This document shows positions 33,406 through 42,571 of a stretch of 64,000 nucleotides of DNA, one piece after another. Under the pieces are notes generated by a model. The model saw only the letters and a list, made by a program, of their open reading frames with translations, did no database searches and was not told where the DNA came from. Within the stretch, counting starts at the first letter, position 1, and the number at the start of each line of letters is the position of its first letter. The DNA is taken from positions 166,850 through 230,849 of the forward strand of contig CALFZO010000052.1 of assembly GCA_937952305.1 (NCBI GenBank), written 5' to 3'. Both the position numbers and the translations under genes were made by a program. The DNA comes from an uncultured Anaerolineales bacterium (GTDB taxonomy: Bacteria; Chloroflexota; Anaerolineae; Anaerolineales; UBA6663).

Positions 33406-34656
33406 TCAGGGCCGTAGCGCGGCCCCGCGCGGCGACTGCGCCGGCGCCTGCAGCTGCTTCGGCTGCCAGGCCGGCGAGTAGTCGTCCGCTGGGTGGTTCG
33501 TGATCTGGCGCAGATCGGTGCCATCCGCGCGGACGATATACAGATCGAAGTTGCCGGCCCGGTCACTGGCGAACAGGATCCAGCGTCCATCCGGCGACCA
33601 CTGCGGCGTGCGGATGTTGCCCAGGTTGTAGGTTAACCGGCGCTGGTCGGTGCCGTCCGGGTTCATCAGGTAGAGCTCGCTGGTCCCATCACGCTCGGAC
33701 ACGAACAGGATGGTCTGGCCGTCGGGCGACCACTCGGCGTGAAAGCTGCGCGCAAACGTGTGGGTCAGGCGCAGCGCGCCGCCCTCGCCCGGCTGGGCCG
33801 GCATCACGTAGATCTGGTATTGATCGCTCTCGCGCCGTGACTGGAACACGATCTGGCGGCCATCCGGCGACCAATCGGCCACGGCATCGTCGGACGGCGA
33901 CTCGGCGATGAGCTGCGCGTCGCTGCCATCCGGCCGCATCCGGTATATCTGAAAACGCCCGGCCCGATTCGAGTCGAACAGCAGGAGCGTCCCATCCGGC
34001 GACCAATCCGGATATTCATCGTAGGCCGGGTCCTGGGTGAGGCGCCGGCGCAGCGTGCCGTCGGCGCGCATGACGTGGATCTCAGGGTCGCCGTCGCGCC
34101 GCGACAGGAACGCGATCTCGGCGCCATCCGGCGACCAATCCGGGCTGCGGTCCTCGCCCTCCGTGTACGTCAGCCGCGTCAGGCCGCCGCCGTCCAGGGC
34201 CATGCGGTACAGCTCCGGATTGCCGTCCCGGTCCGACGTGAACGCGATCTGGCCCGAACCGCCGCCGAGGGGCGGGCTGGCCGGGCCGGGGCTTTGCACA
34301 GCGGGCAGCGCCGTCGGCGTCGCCGTGATGGAGAGCTCAGCCGTCAAGGTGGCTCTGGGTGATGGCGGCGCGGTGGCGGTGACGGCCGTTTCCGGCGTTG
34401 CGGGAGTGGCCGGCCCGGCGACGGCGGTGACGCCGGCTACCACGGTCACGCCGGGCGGCGGCGCCGTGGCCGTCGGACGAGGCGCGGCTGGCGAGGGCGT
34501 CCGCGTGACCACGGCCACCGCCAGCCCCACCCGGCCAGAGCCGAAGACCAGCAGACTGACCGCGGCCACCGTGCCCAGAATGATCGCGCCCAGCGCTACC
34601 TCGCTGCGCAGCGCGCGCGCCAGCGCCACCAGCGTCTGCGATTGGTCCGCTTTCAT
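33406..34656 (-). CDS. Membrane-anchored TolB-like beta-propeller protein
   Basis: 416-residue protein with an N-terminal membrane anchor (about residues 20-42), a Thr/Ala/Pro-rich linker (50-125) and six PD40/TolB-type blades (about 130-400), each with the pattern SPDG followed by I-x-F-x-S-x-R and Y-x-M-x-x-DGT. The propeller would sit outside the membrane and could bind proteins or ligands. Its ATG overlaps the stop of the histidine kinase gene (ATGA), so it is made together with the two-component pair and may be its sensory partner or output. Confidence 0.83.
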   Translation of the reverse strand: MKADQSQTLVALARALRSEVALGAIILGTVAAVSLLVFGSGRVGLAVAVVTRTPSPAAPRPTATAPPPGVTVVAGVTAVAGPATPATPETAVTATAPPSPRATLTAELSITATPTALPAVQSPGPASPPLGGGSGQIAFTSDRDGNPELYRMALDGGGLTRLTYTEGEDRSPDWSPDGAEIAFLSRRDGDPEIHVMRADGTLRRRLTQDPAYDEYPDWSPDGTLLLFDSNRAGRFQIYRMRPDGSDAQLIAESPSDDAVADWSPDGRQIVFQSRRESDQYQIYVMPAQPGEGGALRLTHTFARSFHAEWSPDGQTILFVSERDGTSELYLMNPDGTDQRRLTYNLGNIRTPQWSPDGRWILFASDRAGNFDLYIVRADGTDLRQITNHPADDYSPAWQPKQLQAPAQSPRGAALRP

Positions 34657-35588
34657 CGCCGAACCCCGCGCTCGGCCTCCTTGGCGCCCGGCTCGTACGG
34701 CAGCTGCACCGACGCAATTGTGCCCTGCCCCGGCCGGCTGCGCAGCTCCAGCTGGCCGCCATGCCGGGCCACGATGCGCTGCACCATTGCCAGCCCCAGG
34801 CCGCTGCCAGCCACGTCGCGGGCATTGGAGCCGCGGTACAGTTCCTCCGTGACCAGCGGCAACTCGTCCCGGGCGATGCCGCGCCCGGTGTCTACGACCT
34901 CCACCAGCAGCTTGCCGGACAGGTCGCGCGCGCGCACCTGCACCGGCGTGTCCGCCGCCGAATACTTGAGGGCGTTGTCCACCAGATTGCGCAGCGCCAT
35001 CAGCAGCAGCTCCCGGTCGCCCTCCAATGGCGGGATCGGCCAGGGGACGCGCTGCACGTCGAACGCGATGCGCTCGGGTGCCTGGAGCAGCTCGGCCACC
35101 TCGTCCAGGAGCTCACCGATCTCGATCCGCTCCAACTCCAGCGGCCGGGCCTCCAGGTCGGCCAGCCGCCGCAGGCCGCGGGTCAGATAGGCCAGCCGGT
35201 CCACCTGGGCGCGCACCTCGCCGATGGCCGGCCGCCGGTCCGCGTCCACGGCTTGGAGATTATCCAGCTGCACCTGAATGGCCGTCAGCGGATTCTTGAT
35301 CTCGTGATCCAGGCGCTGCATGAAGCGGCGCCGCTCCACGGCCTCGGCCGCGGCGCGCTCAGCCAGCAGCCGCTTGAGCTGCAGGGTCTGCCGACGCCGC
35401 CAGGCGCTGGCGACCAGCAGCCCGAGGGCTAGCCCGAGGGCCACCGCCAGCACCGCGATAGCGGGATCCGCCAGAAAGCTAAACTGGAGCAGTGCCGCCG
35501 GCGCCGCCAGCCGCACGATCAGCGCGAAGGCCGCGCCCGCCACCAGCACCCCGAAGCCCAACCACCCCAGCCAGCGCGCCGTCTTCAT
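34653..35588 (-). CDS. Membrane histidine kinase
   Basis: 311-residue sensor kinase. Two membrane segments (about 8-28 and 42-62) enclose only a short loop, so it has little extracytoplasmic sensor of its own. HisKA H-box is LDHEIKNPLTAIQ (phospho-His 95). The ATPase has N-box NLVDNALKYS, G1 DTGRGI and G2 GSGLGLAMV. It overlaps the response regulator upstream and the propeller protein downstream by 4 nt each. The lack of a sensory domain fits sensing through a partner such as the propeller protein (inference). Confidence 0.92.
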   Translation of the reverse strand: MKTARWLGWLGFGVLVAGAAFALIVRLAAPAALLQFSFLADPAIAVLAVALGLALGLLVASAWRRRQTLQLKRLLAERAAAEAVERRRFMQRLDHEIKNPLTAIQVQLDNLQAVDADRRPAIGEVRAQVDRLAYLTRGLRRLADLEARPLELERIEIGELLDEVAELLQAPERIAFDVQRVPWPIPPLEGDRELLLMALRNLVDNALKYSAADTPVQVRARDLSGKLLVEVVDTGRGIARDELPLVTEELYRGSNARDVAGSGLGLAMVQRIVARHGGQLELRSRPGQGTIASVQLPYEPGAKEAERGVRR

Positions 35589-36286
35589 CCCGCCTTAACG
35601 CTCCCTACGAAGCGATAGCCCTCGCCGGGCACCGTCTCGATGTACTCGTCGCCCAGCTTGCGCCGGATCTCGGCGATGCGGACGTCGACGGTGCGGATGC
35701 CGGTGGGGTCATCCCAGCCCCAAACCTGGTCCAGCAGTTGCTCGCGTGAGACGACCACGTTCGGGCGGCTCATCAGGTGGGCCAGGACGCCAAACGCCTT
35801 ATTGGAGAGCGCCACCGCCTGCCCGGCTAGCCACACGCGCTGCGTCTGGCGCTCCAGGCGCAGCGGTCCGCTCACCAGCACCCCGGCCAGCTGCGCGGGC
35901 CGCCCGGCCACGGCCTGCCGCCGCAGCAACGCGCGCACCCGCGCGATCAGCTCATAGGAGTCGAACGGCTTGTTGAGGAAATCGTCGGCGCCTTCCTCCA
36001 GGCTCGCGATCTTCTCGCCGGTGGCGCTGATTTGCGTCAGCATGATGACGGGCGTCCAGTTGTCGGCCTGACGCAGGCGCCGGCAGACTTCGCGGCCGTC
36101 CAGCTCCGGCATGAGGATGTCCAGGGCGATGACGTCTGGCGCCTTCGTCTCGGCCAGCTTCAGGGCCTCCAGGCCGTTGCGCGCCTCCACCACGCGGAAG
36201 CCGGCCCGCAGCAACGCCGCGGCCAGGCCGGCGCGGATGGCGTCGTCGTCGTCCACCAACAAGATCAGGGGCGGTTGCTCGTTCAT
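35585..36286 (-). CDS. OmpR/PhoB-family response regulator
   Basis: 233-residue regulator. The receiver domain has the acidic pocket DDDD (12-15), phospho-acceptor D56 in IALDILMP, T84 region and K106 in NKPFDS. The C-terminal winged helix (about 137-230) has the typical LSNKAFGVLAHLMSRPN, SREQLLDQVWG and RTVDVRIAEIRRKLG segments. It is first in the RR-kinase-propeller unit with ATGA coupling. A -10 element 13 nt upstream of the ATG implies a very short leader. Inverted TTACCG/CGGTAA elements upstream of the promoter may be its own binding site. Confidence 0.94.
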   Translation of the reverse strand: MNEQPPLILLVDDDDAIRAGLAAALLRAGFRVVEARNGLEALKLAETKAPDVIALDILMPELDGREVCRRLRQADNWTPVIMLTQISATGEKIASLEEGADDFLNKPFDSYELIARVRALLRRQAVAGRPAQLAGVLVSGPLRLERQTQRVWLAGQAVALSNKAFGVLAHLMSRPNVVVSREQLLDQVWGWDDPTGIRTVDVRIAEIRRKLGDEYIETVPGEGYRFVGSVKAG

Positions 36287-36299
36287 AGGTCCAGGCAGG

Positions 36300-36363
36300 A
36301 GTATAGGCCGTCGCTTCTCCGACTGTCAATCAAGTATTACCGAACGGTAACACGCCTTTACCG
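36300..36363 (-). promoter_or_regulatory. Promoter and candidate operator of the two-component unit
   Basis: On the minus strand TTGACA (36324-36329), 18-bp spacer, TATACT (36300-36305), close to consensus. The predicted transcript starts about 7 nt before the ATG. Just upstream of the -35 is TTACCG-AA-CGGTAA (36337-36350), and a further TTACCG lies at 36358-36363, exactly 21 bp from the first. This suits an activator site, possibly autoregulation, and could also serve the divergent lipoprotein gene. Confidence 0.7.
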
Positions 36364-36450
36364 CATCCGAATACTCCAACGCGCGGCCCGTAATCGGCCT
36401 CGGCTAGAGTAGAGCTGGCGGCGCGAAGACGGCGGCGCCGGAGGTAGTCT

Positions 36451-37416
36451 ATGTCCCGCCTGGGTATTGTGCTGTGTCTGACGGCAACATTGATCGGCGC
36501 CTGCGCGCTGGCCGTGGTCGAAGACGGCCGCGCCGCGCAATCCACCCTCACGCCGGCAGCGCTGAAGACGCCGGTTGTGACCGAGGTCAGCCTCGACCCA
36601 ACGCCGGTTGAGTCCACGCCCGTTCCAACGCTGGCCGCGCCCACCCCCGACGTTCCCACGCCGACACCCGATCTGGCCAGCCTGTCCTGGCTGCGCCGGA
36701 CGATCACATCGCCGAGCGGCGCCTGGACCATCGTCAGCGGGACCGCGCGGCCGGAGGCCACCCCGGGGCTCTCCACCAGCGACCAGCTCTATGAGGAGAT
36801 CACGGCCCAGCACTCGGACGGCAGCCGGCAATGGGCCGTGCGCGCGCGCTGGGTGGGCCTCGGCCTGGGCGCCAGCTCCCCGGAGCAATTCTTCTTCTCG
36901 CCAGATGAGCGTTACCTGTACTTCACCGACGAGGGCTATCCCGACGGCTGCGGGCCGTCCGGGTTCTTTGAGCTGTGGCGCTTCGACCTGGAGGCCGGCC
37001 AACTAGAGGCCGCCGCGCCGTTCACCTGGGGCCGGCTGGTGGTCTCGCCGGACGCGGGCCTGGCCGCCTACGGCCGCCTCACCTGGCTGGACACGGCCAC
37101 CGGCATCACGCAGACGGTGGAGGTCGGGCCGGACCTGCCGGCAAACTGGGTCGGCAGCGCCCTGGCCTGGGCGCCGGACGGCCAGTCGTTGCTGGTCAGC
37201 CTGAACGGCGGCTGTGACGAGGCGGGGTCGGCGGTGGCGCGCGTGGACGTCTCGACGCGCGCGGTCACAGTGCTGATCCATGATCCGGCCAACCGCCTGA
37301 GCGTGCAGGAGTGGAGCCAGGCCGACCGCGCGCTGCTGGTGGACGCGCAAGGCCTCCACTCTTGGCTGGACCCGGCGACAGGCGCACTGACGGCGCCGGA
37401 ATCGCCCGCGCCGTGA
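36451..37416 (+). CDS. Lipoprotein with partial beta-propeller
   Basis: 321-residue exported lipoprotein: lipobox LIGAC (Cys18), a Thr/Pro linker (35-75) and a C-terminal domain with propeller-like strands (FSPDERYLYFTDEGY, VSPDAGLAAYGR, WAPDGQSLLVSL). The SPDG-type repeats are the same kind as in the membrane-anchored propeller protein of the divergent two-component unit, so the two may work on the same surface signal. GGAGG is 6 nt before the ATG. Function otherwise unknown. Confidence 0.7.
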   Translation: MSRLGIVLCLTATLIGACALAVVEDGRAAQSTLTPAALKTPVVTEVSLDPTPVESTPVPTLAAPTPDVPTPTPDLASLSWLRRTITSPSGAWTIVSGTARPEATPGLSTSDQLYEEITAQHSDGSRQWAVRARWVGLGLGASSPEQFFFSPDERYLYFTDEGYPDGCGPSGFFELWRFDLEAGQLEAAAPFTWGRLVVSPDAGLAAYGRLTWLDTATGITQTVEVGPDLPANWVGSALAWAPDGQSLLVSLNGGCDEAGSAVARVDVSTRAVTVLIHDPANRLSVQEWSQADRALLVDAQGLHSWLDPATGALTAPESPAP

Positions 37417-37434
37417 CGGCGGCCGGCGGCCCGG

Positions 37435-39234
37435 CTAATAGAATACCGTCCGGATGACCGGCTGGAAGAGCTCCCGGCGGTGCGCACAGACCGGATCCAC
37501 GGCGCAGCGCGGGCACTCCGGTTCAGTCATCTCCGGGCAGCGCCGCCGGGCGTTGAAGAAGAACCAATCCACGGCGCCCATGCGCCGGCCGGAGCGGGCC
37601 GCCACATCCTGAATCGCTGCATAGGCGGCCAAACGCACCGCCCACTCTTCGGGCGCGGAAAGTTCGCGGCGTTCGGCTAACGCCCGCGCCAGCGCGGCGT
37701 CGTAGACGGCCACCAGGCCGGTGCGCAGACACGACCGCATCAAGTGGTAGTCGATGACCGGCGGCACATCCTCCTCCGGCCTCAGCTGCAGGAAACGCTC
37801 CGGGCGTTGAGACAGGCACAGCGCCAGGAGCGCGGCCTTCTTGCGCAGCGGATCCTCTTTGTAACCGCCGACGTGATCCAGGCTGGTTAGAAACTCCGTC
37901 AGCGGACGGGCGGCCGCGTTAGCGCGCGCCAGCACCTCCGCCGGCGTCCAGCCCAGCGCGCGCATGTCTAGCCCATAGGCGCGGGCCTGTTCCCAATGCA
38001 GGTCCAACGCCGGCAGCACCTCCGCGCCCGCATCGCTCCGCAAATGCGCAGCAAACTCTTCACGCCCCAGGCGCGCCTGCCCGTCTGGCTGCAAGGACTC
38101 CGGCTCCGCGTTCAGCCACCGCCGGTACGCGCGCCAAAGATAGTCCGAGCCTTTGAGCGGCGCGCCGCCCAGCGGCGCCACCAGCGGCCGGTGGTAACGC
38201 CCATCCGCGGCCGTCCAGAAGCCGAACTGCTGCAAGACCGCGCTGAAGAAAAAATCCAGGGTTCGCGGATGACCCAGCGGCGGAAAGTCATCACCGACGA
38301 AATCGAAGGGCGCCGCCTCCGGCAGCTCGGCCACTAAGGCAGCGATGCGCTCCACCTGGGCCGGATCGGCGCTGACGCGTGGATCCGCTTCCGGCGCCGG
38401 CGCTGGCTCAGCGCTGAACAGGGCCTGCGGACCCACCTGCCCGATCATGGCCGCCGCCAGCGGCATCGCCGCACGGGCCGCCATCACCGGGTGCTCGCCC
38501 CGCGCCAGGGCCGCCAGCGTCGCGCCGCAGAACGTGTCGCCGGCCCCGGTCGGATCCACCTCCCGCGCCGGCTGGCCCGGCACGGTCGTGGCGTGCTCGC
38601 CCTGGAGGACGCGCGCGCCGCGCTCGCCCAAAGTGACGAAGAGCATGGCGCCGGGCCGCGTGCGCGCCGCCGCCGCCGACCCAAAGAGGCCATTGGCTTC
38701 ATTCTCGTTCATGAAGAAGAGGTCGGCGGCCGCAAACAACGCGCGCACGTCGTCGGTCTGGCCGTAGACGGCGCGCCCGAACGTCCCCGCGGAGATGCGG
38801 CGCGCCCCGCGTGCGCGGCAGGCCTGCAGAAAATCGAGCTGACGCTGCGCCGTCCCAATCGCGGCGATGTGGATCACGTCGAACCGGGCCAGGTCATCCG
38901 GCAGCGCCTCCGGGTGGAAACGCGCCTCGGCGCCCCAGGCGGCCTCCACCAGCGTGGCGCGCCCGCCGCCGTGGTGCGCGATCTTGAAGCGGGCCAACTC
39001 GTCCGGCGTGATCACCGGGCCTTGCCAATCCAGGCGCGCTGCGGCCGGCTGCAGCGGCGCGGGCATTGGCACCGGCCGCGGCGCATAGAAGACCACGTGT
39101 GCGCCGGCGCGGCGCGCCGCGCAAGCCGTATAGAGACCGGCGCCGCCGGCCGAGGCAACGGTCTGGCCGTCCGGAAGGTGCAGCACGTCCAGCGACGCGC
39201 CGCCGATGATGAGCAGTTTGTTAAGGTTTTTCAT
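37435..39234 (-). CDS. PfkB-type kinase fused to a HhH-GPD-like domain with an Fe-S cluster loop
   Basis: 599 residues. Residues 1-275 form a PfkB/ribokinase-like carbohydrate or nucleoside kinase, with the ATP site and catalytic base in DPTGAGDTF (227-235, D233). The second GG motif (SAGGAGLYT) lacks the usual Asn. Residues 305-599 are a helical domain ending with four Cys spaced C566-x7-C574-x2-C577-x5-C583, close to the C-x6-C-x2-C-x5-C iron-sulfur loop of endonuclease III-type glycosylases. TLDFFFSAVLQQFGFW and GGYKEDPLRKKAALL are conserved-looking blocks. Kinase plus glycosylase-like fold suggests salvage of a modified nucleoside. No convincing RBS before the ATG. Confidence 0.75.
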   Translation of the reverse strand: MKNLNKLLIIGGASLDVLHLPDGQTVASAGGAGLYTACAARRAGAHVVFYAPRPVPMPAPLQPAAARLDWQGPVITPDELARFKIAHHGGGRATLVEAAWGAEARFHPEALPDDLARFDVIHIAAIGTAQRQLDFLQACRARGARRISAGTFGRAVYGQTDDVRALFAAADLFFMNENEANGLFGSAAAARTRPGAMLFVTLGERGARVLQGEHATTVPGQPAREVDPTGAGDTFCGATLAALARGEHPVMAARAAMPLAAAMIGQVGPQALFSAEPAPAPEADPRVSADPAQVERIAALVAELPEAAPFDFVGDDFPPLGHPRTLDFFFSAVLQQFGFWTAADGRYHRPLVAPLGGAPLKGSDYLWRAYRRWLNAEPESLQPDGQARLGREEFAAHLRSDAGAEVLPALDLHWEQARAYGLDMRALGWTPAEVLARANAAARPLTEFLTSLDHVGGYKEDPLRKKAALLALCLSQRPERFLQLRPEEDVPPVIDYHLMRSCLRTGLVAVYDAALARALAERRELSAPEEWAVRLAAYAAIQDVAARSGRRMGAVDWFFFNARRRCPEMTEPECPRCAVDPVCAHRRELFQPVIRTVFY

Positions 39235-39311
39235 TGCAACTCAGTGTCCGCTCACTGCGTAAAGACCCACAACCCGTCAGTTCGATTTTTTGTGAGGTAT
39301 TCGAAAGCACT

Positions 39312-39833
39312 ATGTCCCCGTCTCCCACCCTAGTCGCACCGCACGGCCCGCGTCCGTGGCTGTATTTCTTCGCTGGCTGTGCCGTCTTGCCGCTGGCCTG
39401 TGTCGCCGTAATTGGCTGCCTGGCGCTGGCCGGGATCGCCAATGCCGCCGCCTGGTCGCGCGGTGCTTCCGCCCCGCCGGTTGAGGCCCAAACCGTGGGA
39501 GACCCAGACACCCTCCGCGCGGAATGGGAGGCGCTCCCGAGCGGCCAGGCCGCCGCCGGCGAGCAGGTCTTCGCCGGCGCGGGCAGCTGTCAGGCATGTC
39601 ATTCACTCGAACCCGGGAAGCAGATCGTGGGGCCGTCGCTGGCCGGCATCGCCGAGCGCGCGGCCGCCGCTGCGCCCGGTTTTAGCGCCGAATTGTACTT
39701 ATACGAATCGATCGTGGCCCCGGACGCGCACGTGGTGCCCGGCTTCCACGCCGGCGTGATGCCCGGCAATTTCCGGCAGCGGCTCGACGACCAACAACTG
39801 GCCGATCTGGTCGCGTTTTTGCTGACGCGCTAA
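39312..39833 (+). CDS. Membrane-anchored mono-heme cytochrome c
   Basis: 173-residue protein with an N-terminal membrane helix (about 17-42) and a class I cytochrome c domain: CQACH (heme attachment), and a likely Met ligand in GVMPGNF near residue 148. It would carry electrons on the outer face of the membrane. ATG 39312 is preferred over the open frame extending to 39234, which would cross the divergent promoter region; no clear RBS is seen. It overlaps the convergent PEP-utilising gene by 4 nt. Confidence 0.82.
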   Translation: MSPSPTLVAPHGPRPWLYFFAGCAVLPLACVAVIGCLALAGIANAAAWSRGASAPPVEAQTVGDPDTLRAEWEALPSGQAAAGEQVFAGAGSCQACHSLEPGKQIVGPSLAGIAERAAAAAPGFSAELYLYESIVAPDAHVVPGFHAGVMPGNFRQRLDDQQLADLVAFLLTR

Positions 39834-42571
39834 TCCAGGATTTCGATGCGCCCGGTGGCGCCGTCGAGGCGCAGGCGCTGGCCGGTGTGCAGGCGCTGCG
39901 TAGCGCGGTCCACGCCCACCACCGCCGGAATACCATATTCACGCGCCACGACCGAACCGTGCGTCATCAGCCCGCCGACTTCGGTGATCAGGCCGCCGGC
40001 CGCCAGGAAGAGCGGTGTCCAGGATGGATCAGTGCCGGGACAGACCATGATCTCGCCCGGCTCCAGCTCCGCGTGGTGCGGGTCCAGCACAATCCGCGCC
40101 AGCCCTTCGGCGACGCCCGGAGAAACCGGGTCGCCGGCCAGGACGCCGGCCTCGGTCGTCTGCGCCGCGCCCAGCCCGGCGTAGATGGCCTGCCCGTCAC
40201 TGAGCAGTAGGCGTGGCACCTGCCGGCGCTGGCGCTCGCGCTCACAGATGGCCTGCCGTTCCAGCACAAGCCCGCGCCAGTCGCGCGCCTCGCCGCGCGC
40301 CAGCGCCTCCAGTTCGTCCAGGCGCAGAAAGAAAAGGTCCTCGGCCTGGGCCAGCCGGCCAGCCTCGGCCAGCTCACGGCCGCTGTCCAGGAGCGCTTGC
40401 CGCAGGTGGCCCAGCAGCCGGATGATGAAGAACTTCGGGCTTTCGCGCAGGCCCATCAGCGACCGCATCCGGCGCGCCAGGAAACGGGCCAGGCGCGCGC
40501 GCAGCCAGCCGCCCGGCGCTTGGCGTGCGGCCTGCTCCAGGCGCTCGGCGGCGGCGCGGCCGGCTGCCTCACCGCGCTGAAAGACCACATCCGGCGCGCG
40601 GGCGGCGTCGATGCGCAAGTAACTCTGCAAAGCCTGCACGACCGGCGTCGGGTCTTCCCGCCAGCGCGCCCGGCCCAGGTCGATCTCGCCCAAACCGCGG
40701 GCGCCGTACTGATCTAGGAAGGCCTGCAGAGCCGCCTGCGCCTCCGCCGGCAGGCGCCCGGCCAGGAAATCAGCGGCCAGCTGTCCAGCCGGCGTCGCTT
40801 GAAAGTACGCGGCCGCCTCCGGCACCGCCCGCAGCGCCCGCGCCGTCTCCCACAACCGCAGGTCCATGGTCGTGGTGACGTTGTGGGGCAGGCCGCGCGT
40901 TGCCTCTAGCACCAGTTGGTCCGGGTCCGGGACCAGATCACGCGGCAGGTGGCGCGCAATCAGGAGGCGCAACAAGTTGAACGACACCATGCCCGCGACC
41001 AGGCCTGTAATAAGGATCGGGATGGCTTCAGGCAGGGTCTGCGCCTCTGCGCGCAACAGCGCCACACGCTGACCCAGCTTGGCCTCCGGCGAACCGCTCA
41101 CGGCGCAGCGCCGGCGCAGACTTTCGAGATAGCTGTCCGTCTCTCGGATCGCGCTGGCTCGCCGTCCGTCCGGGTCCATGAAGTAGCGCAGCACGAAACC
41201 CAGCACGGGCGCCAGGCGCGGCGCGAGGTGCCAGAGCGTGCGCGGCGAAAACCCCTCGGATTGGAGGGCCAGGCGCGGATCGTCCAACAACGTCATCACA
41301 GCCTGACCCACGCTGGGCTCGACGAAGCTCAGCGCGCCCAACGCCGCGCGCCGGCCCAGGCGGTTGCGCAGCGGCCCGGAAATGTCCACCCAGAGGCGCT
41401 CACCCGCCAGCTGAAACGGGCTCTTGGCCTCGTCCAGGCGATACCCCAACAGCTTGGCAACGCCGACGACAACCTGTTGCAGGGTCGCCTGTCCCAGCGG
41501 CGTGAGTGGATCCAACAGACCCTGCACGGCACCGAAGGAGAAGAACACGCGCAGGGGCTCGGCGGGCACCCCGCCCGGCACCGGGAACAGCGCCGTGATC
41601 GGCCGGGCCTGCAGCAACGTCAGTGTCCCGCCGGCCCACGCCCACTCTATGTCCTGCGCGGCGCCCATCTCGGCCGCCACGCGGCCGCCCAGCGCCGCCA
41701 AGGCCGTGATGGCGTCGTCCGGCAGCGCCTGCCGATCGGCCGCGTTCACGGCCACCGTTTCCACACCGCCCTCGGCCCGGCCGTGGATGGCCACGGCTTT
41801 GGCGCCCAGCGTCTTGCTCAACAGCCGGCCCGTGGCCGTCTCCACCACGTAATGATCCGGCACGACCTGGCCGGACACCAGGGCCTCGCCCAGGCCCAGC
41901 GTCGCGTCGAGCACGCTGTGTGTGCGCCGCCCGGTCAGCGGATCGGCCGTGAAGAGGACGCCGGCCGCCTCGCTGGGCACCATGACCTGCACCACGACGG
42001 CCAGCGCCACACCCTGCGGGCTGAGGCGGTTGCGGGCCCGGTAGCCGATCGCGCGCGCCGTCCACAGGCTGCCCCAGCACTTCACCACCGCCTCCAGCAG
42101 CGCCGCCGGGCCGATAACGTTCAGATAGGTCTCTTGCTGGCCGGCGAAGGAAAGTTCGGGCAGGTCTTCGGCCGTGGCCGAGGACCGCACCGCCACCGCC
42201 AACGGCGCGGATGGTTCGTCGTCCGCCAAGGCGGCGTAGGCCTGGCCGAGGGCGGCCGCGATCTCGGGCGGGACCTGGCCGGCGGTGAAGAGGTGGCGGA
42301 TGGCGACGGAGGCGCGCTCGAGGGAGGCCGGGTCATCCGGGCGGGCCGCCTGGCTCAGCTCGGTGATCCAGGCGCCGAGCCGGTTGCGTTCGACAAAGGC
42401 CTGATAAGCCGCCGTCGTCAGCAGAAAGCCGGGCGGCACCGGGAAGCCGGCTCGCGCCAGCCGCGCCAGGTTGGTGCCCTTGCCGCCTACCGCCGCCAGC
42501 GTCGCCTCCGGCGATGCCAGCGGCAAGGTCCAAGGATTAGTGGATGTGTGGGCCGAAGGCGGATGATCCAT
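39830..42571 (-). CDS. PEP-synthase-like / rifampicin-phosphotransferase-like enzyme
   Basis: 913-residue phosphotransferase. An N-terminal PPDK/PEP synthase ATP-grasp domain (about 15-330; GGKGTNLARLARAGFPVPPGF, SSATAEDLPELSFAGQQET) is followed by a unique helical middle domain and a C-terminal swivelling phospho-His domain with GGLMTHGSVVAREYGIPAV (H871). The PEP/pyruvate TIM barrel of true PEP synthase is absent, and the length matches rifampicin phosphotransferase, which moves the beta-phosphate of ATP to the drug. Whether the substrate is rifampicin or another compound is unknown. ATG 42571 begins MDHPPSAH; an upstream frame is not family-like. Confidence 0.8.
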   Translation of the reverse strand: MDHPPSAHTSTNPWTLPLASPEATLAAVGGKGTNLARLARAGFPVPPGFLLTTAAYQAFVERNRLGAWITELSQAARPDDPASLERASVAIRHLFTAGQVPPEIAAALGQAYAALADDEPSAPLAVAVRSSATAEDLPELSFAGQQETYLNVIGPAALLEAVVKCWGSLWTARAIGYRARNRLSPQGVALAVVVQVMVPSEAAGVLFTADPLTGRRTHSVLDATLGLGEALVSGQVVPDHYVVETATGRLLSKTLGAKAVAIHGRAEGGVETVAVNAADRQALPDDAITALAALGGRVAAEMGAAQDIEWAWAGGTLTLLQARPITALFPVPGGVPAEPLRVFFSFGAVQGLLDPLTPLGQATLQQVVVGVAKLLGYRLDEAKSPFQLAGERLWVDISGPLRNRLGRRAALGALSFVEPSVGQAVMTLLDDPRLALQSEGFSPRTLWHLAPRLAPVLGFVLRYFMDPDGRRASAIRETDSYLESLRRRCAVSGSPEAKLGQRVALLRAEAQTLPEAIPILITGLVAGMVSFNLLRLLIARHLPRDLVPDPDQLVLEATRGLPHNVTTTMDLRLWETARALRAVPEAAAYFQATPAGQLAADFLAGRLPAEAQAALQAFLDQYGARGLGEIDLGRARWREDPTPVVQALQSYLRIDAARAPDVVFQRGEAAGRAAAERLEQAARQAPGGWLRARLARFLARRMRSLMGLRESPKFFIIRLLGHLRQALLDSGRELAEAGRLAQAEDLFFLRLDELEALARGEARDWRGLVLERQAICERERQRRQVPRLLLSDGQAIYAGLGAAQTTEAGVLAGDPVSPGVAEGLARIVLDPHHAELEPGEIMVCPGTDPSWTPLFLAAGGLITEVGGLMTHGSVVAREYGIPAVVGVDRATQRLHTGQRLRLDGATGRIEILD

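Noticed and set aside
23061..36350. Shared CGGTAAC motif before PBP2 (23061), the LysM leader (28388) and the two-component promoter (36345) as one regulon
   Set aside because: A rough composition estimate gives about six chance copies of this heptamer in the window, and one lies inside tilS, so the match is not informative alone.
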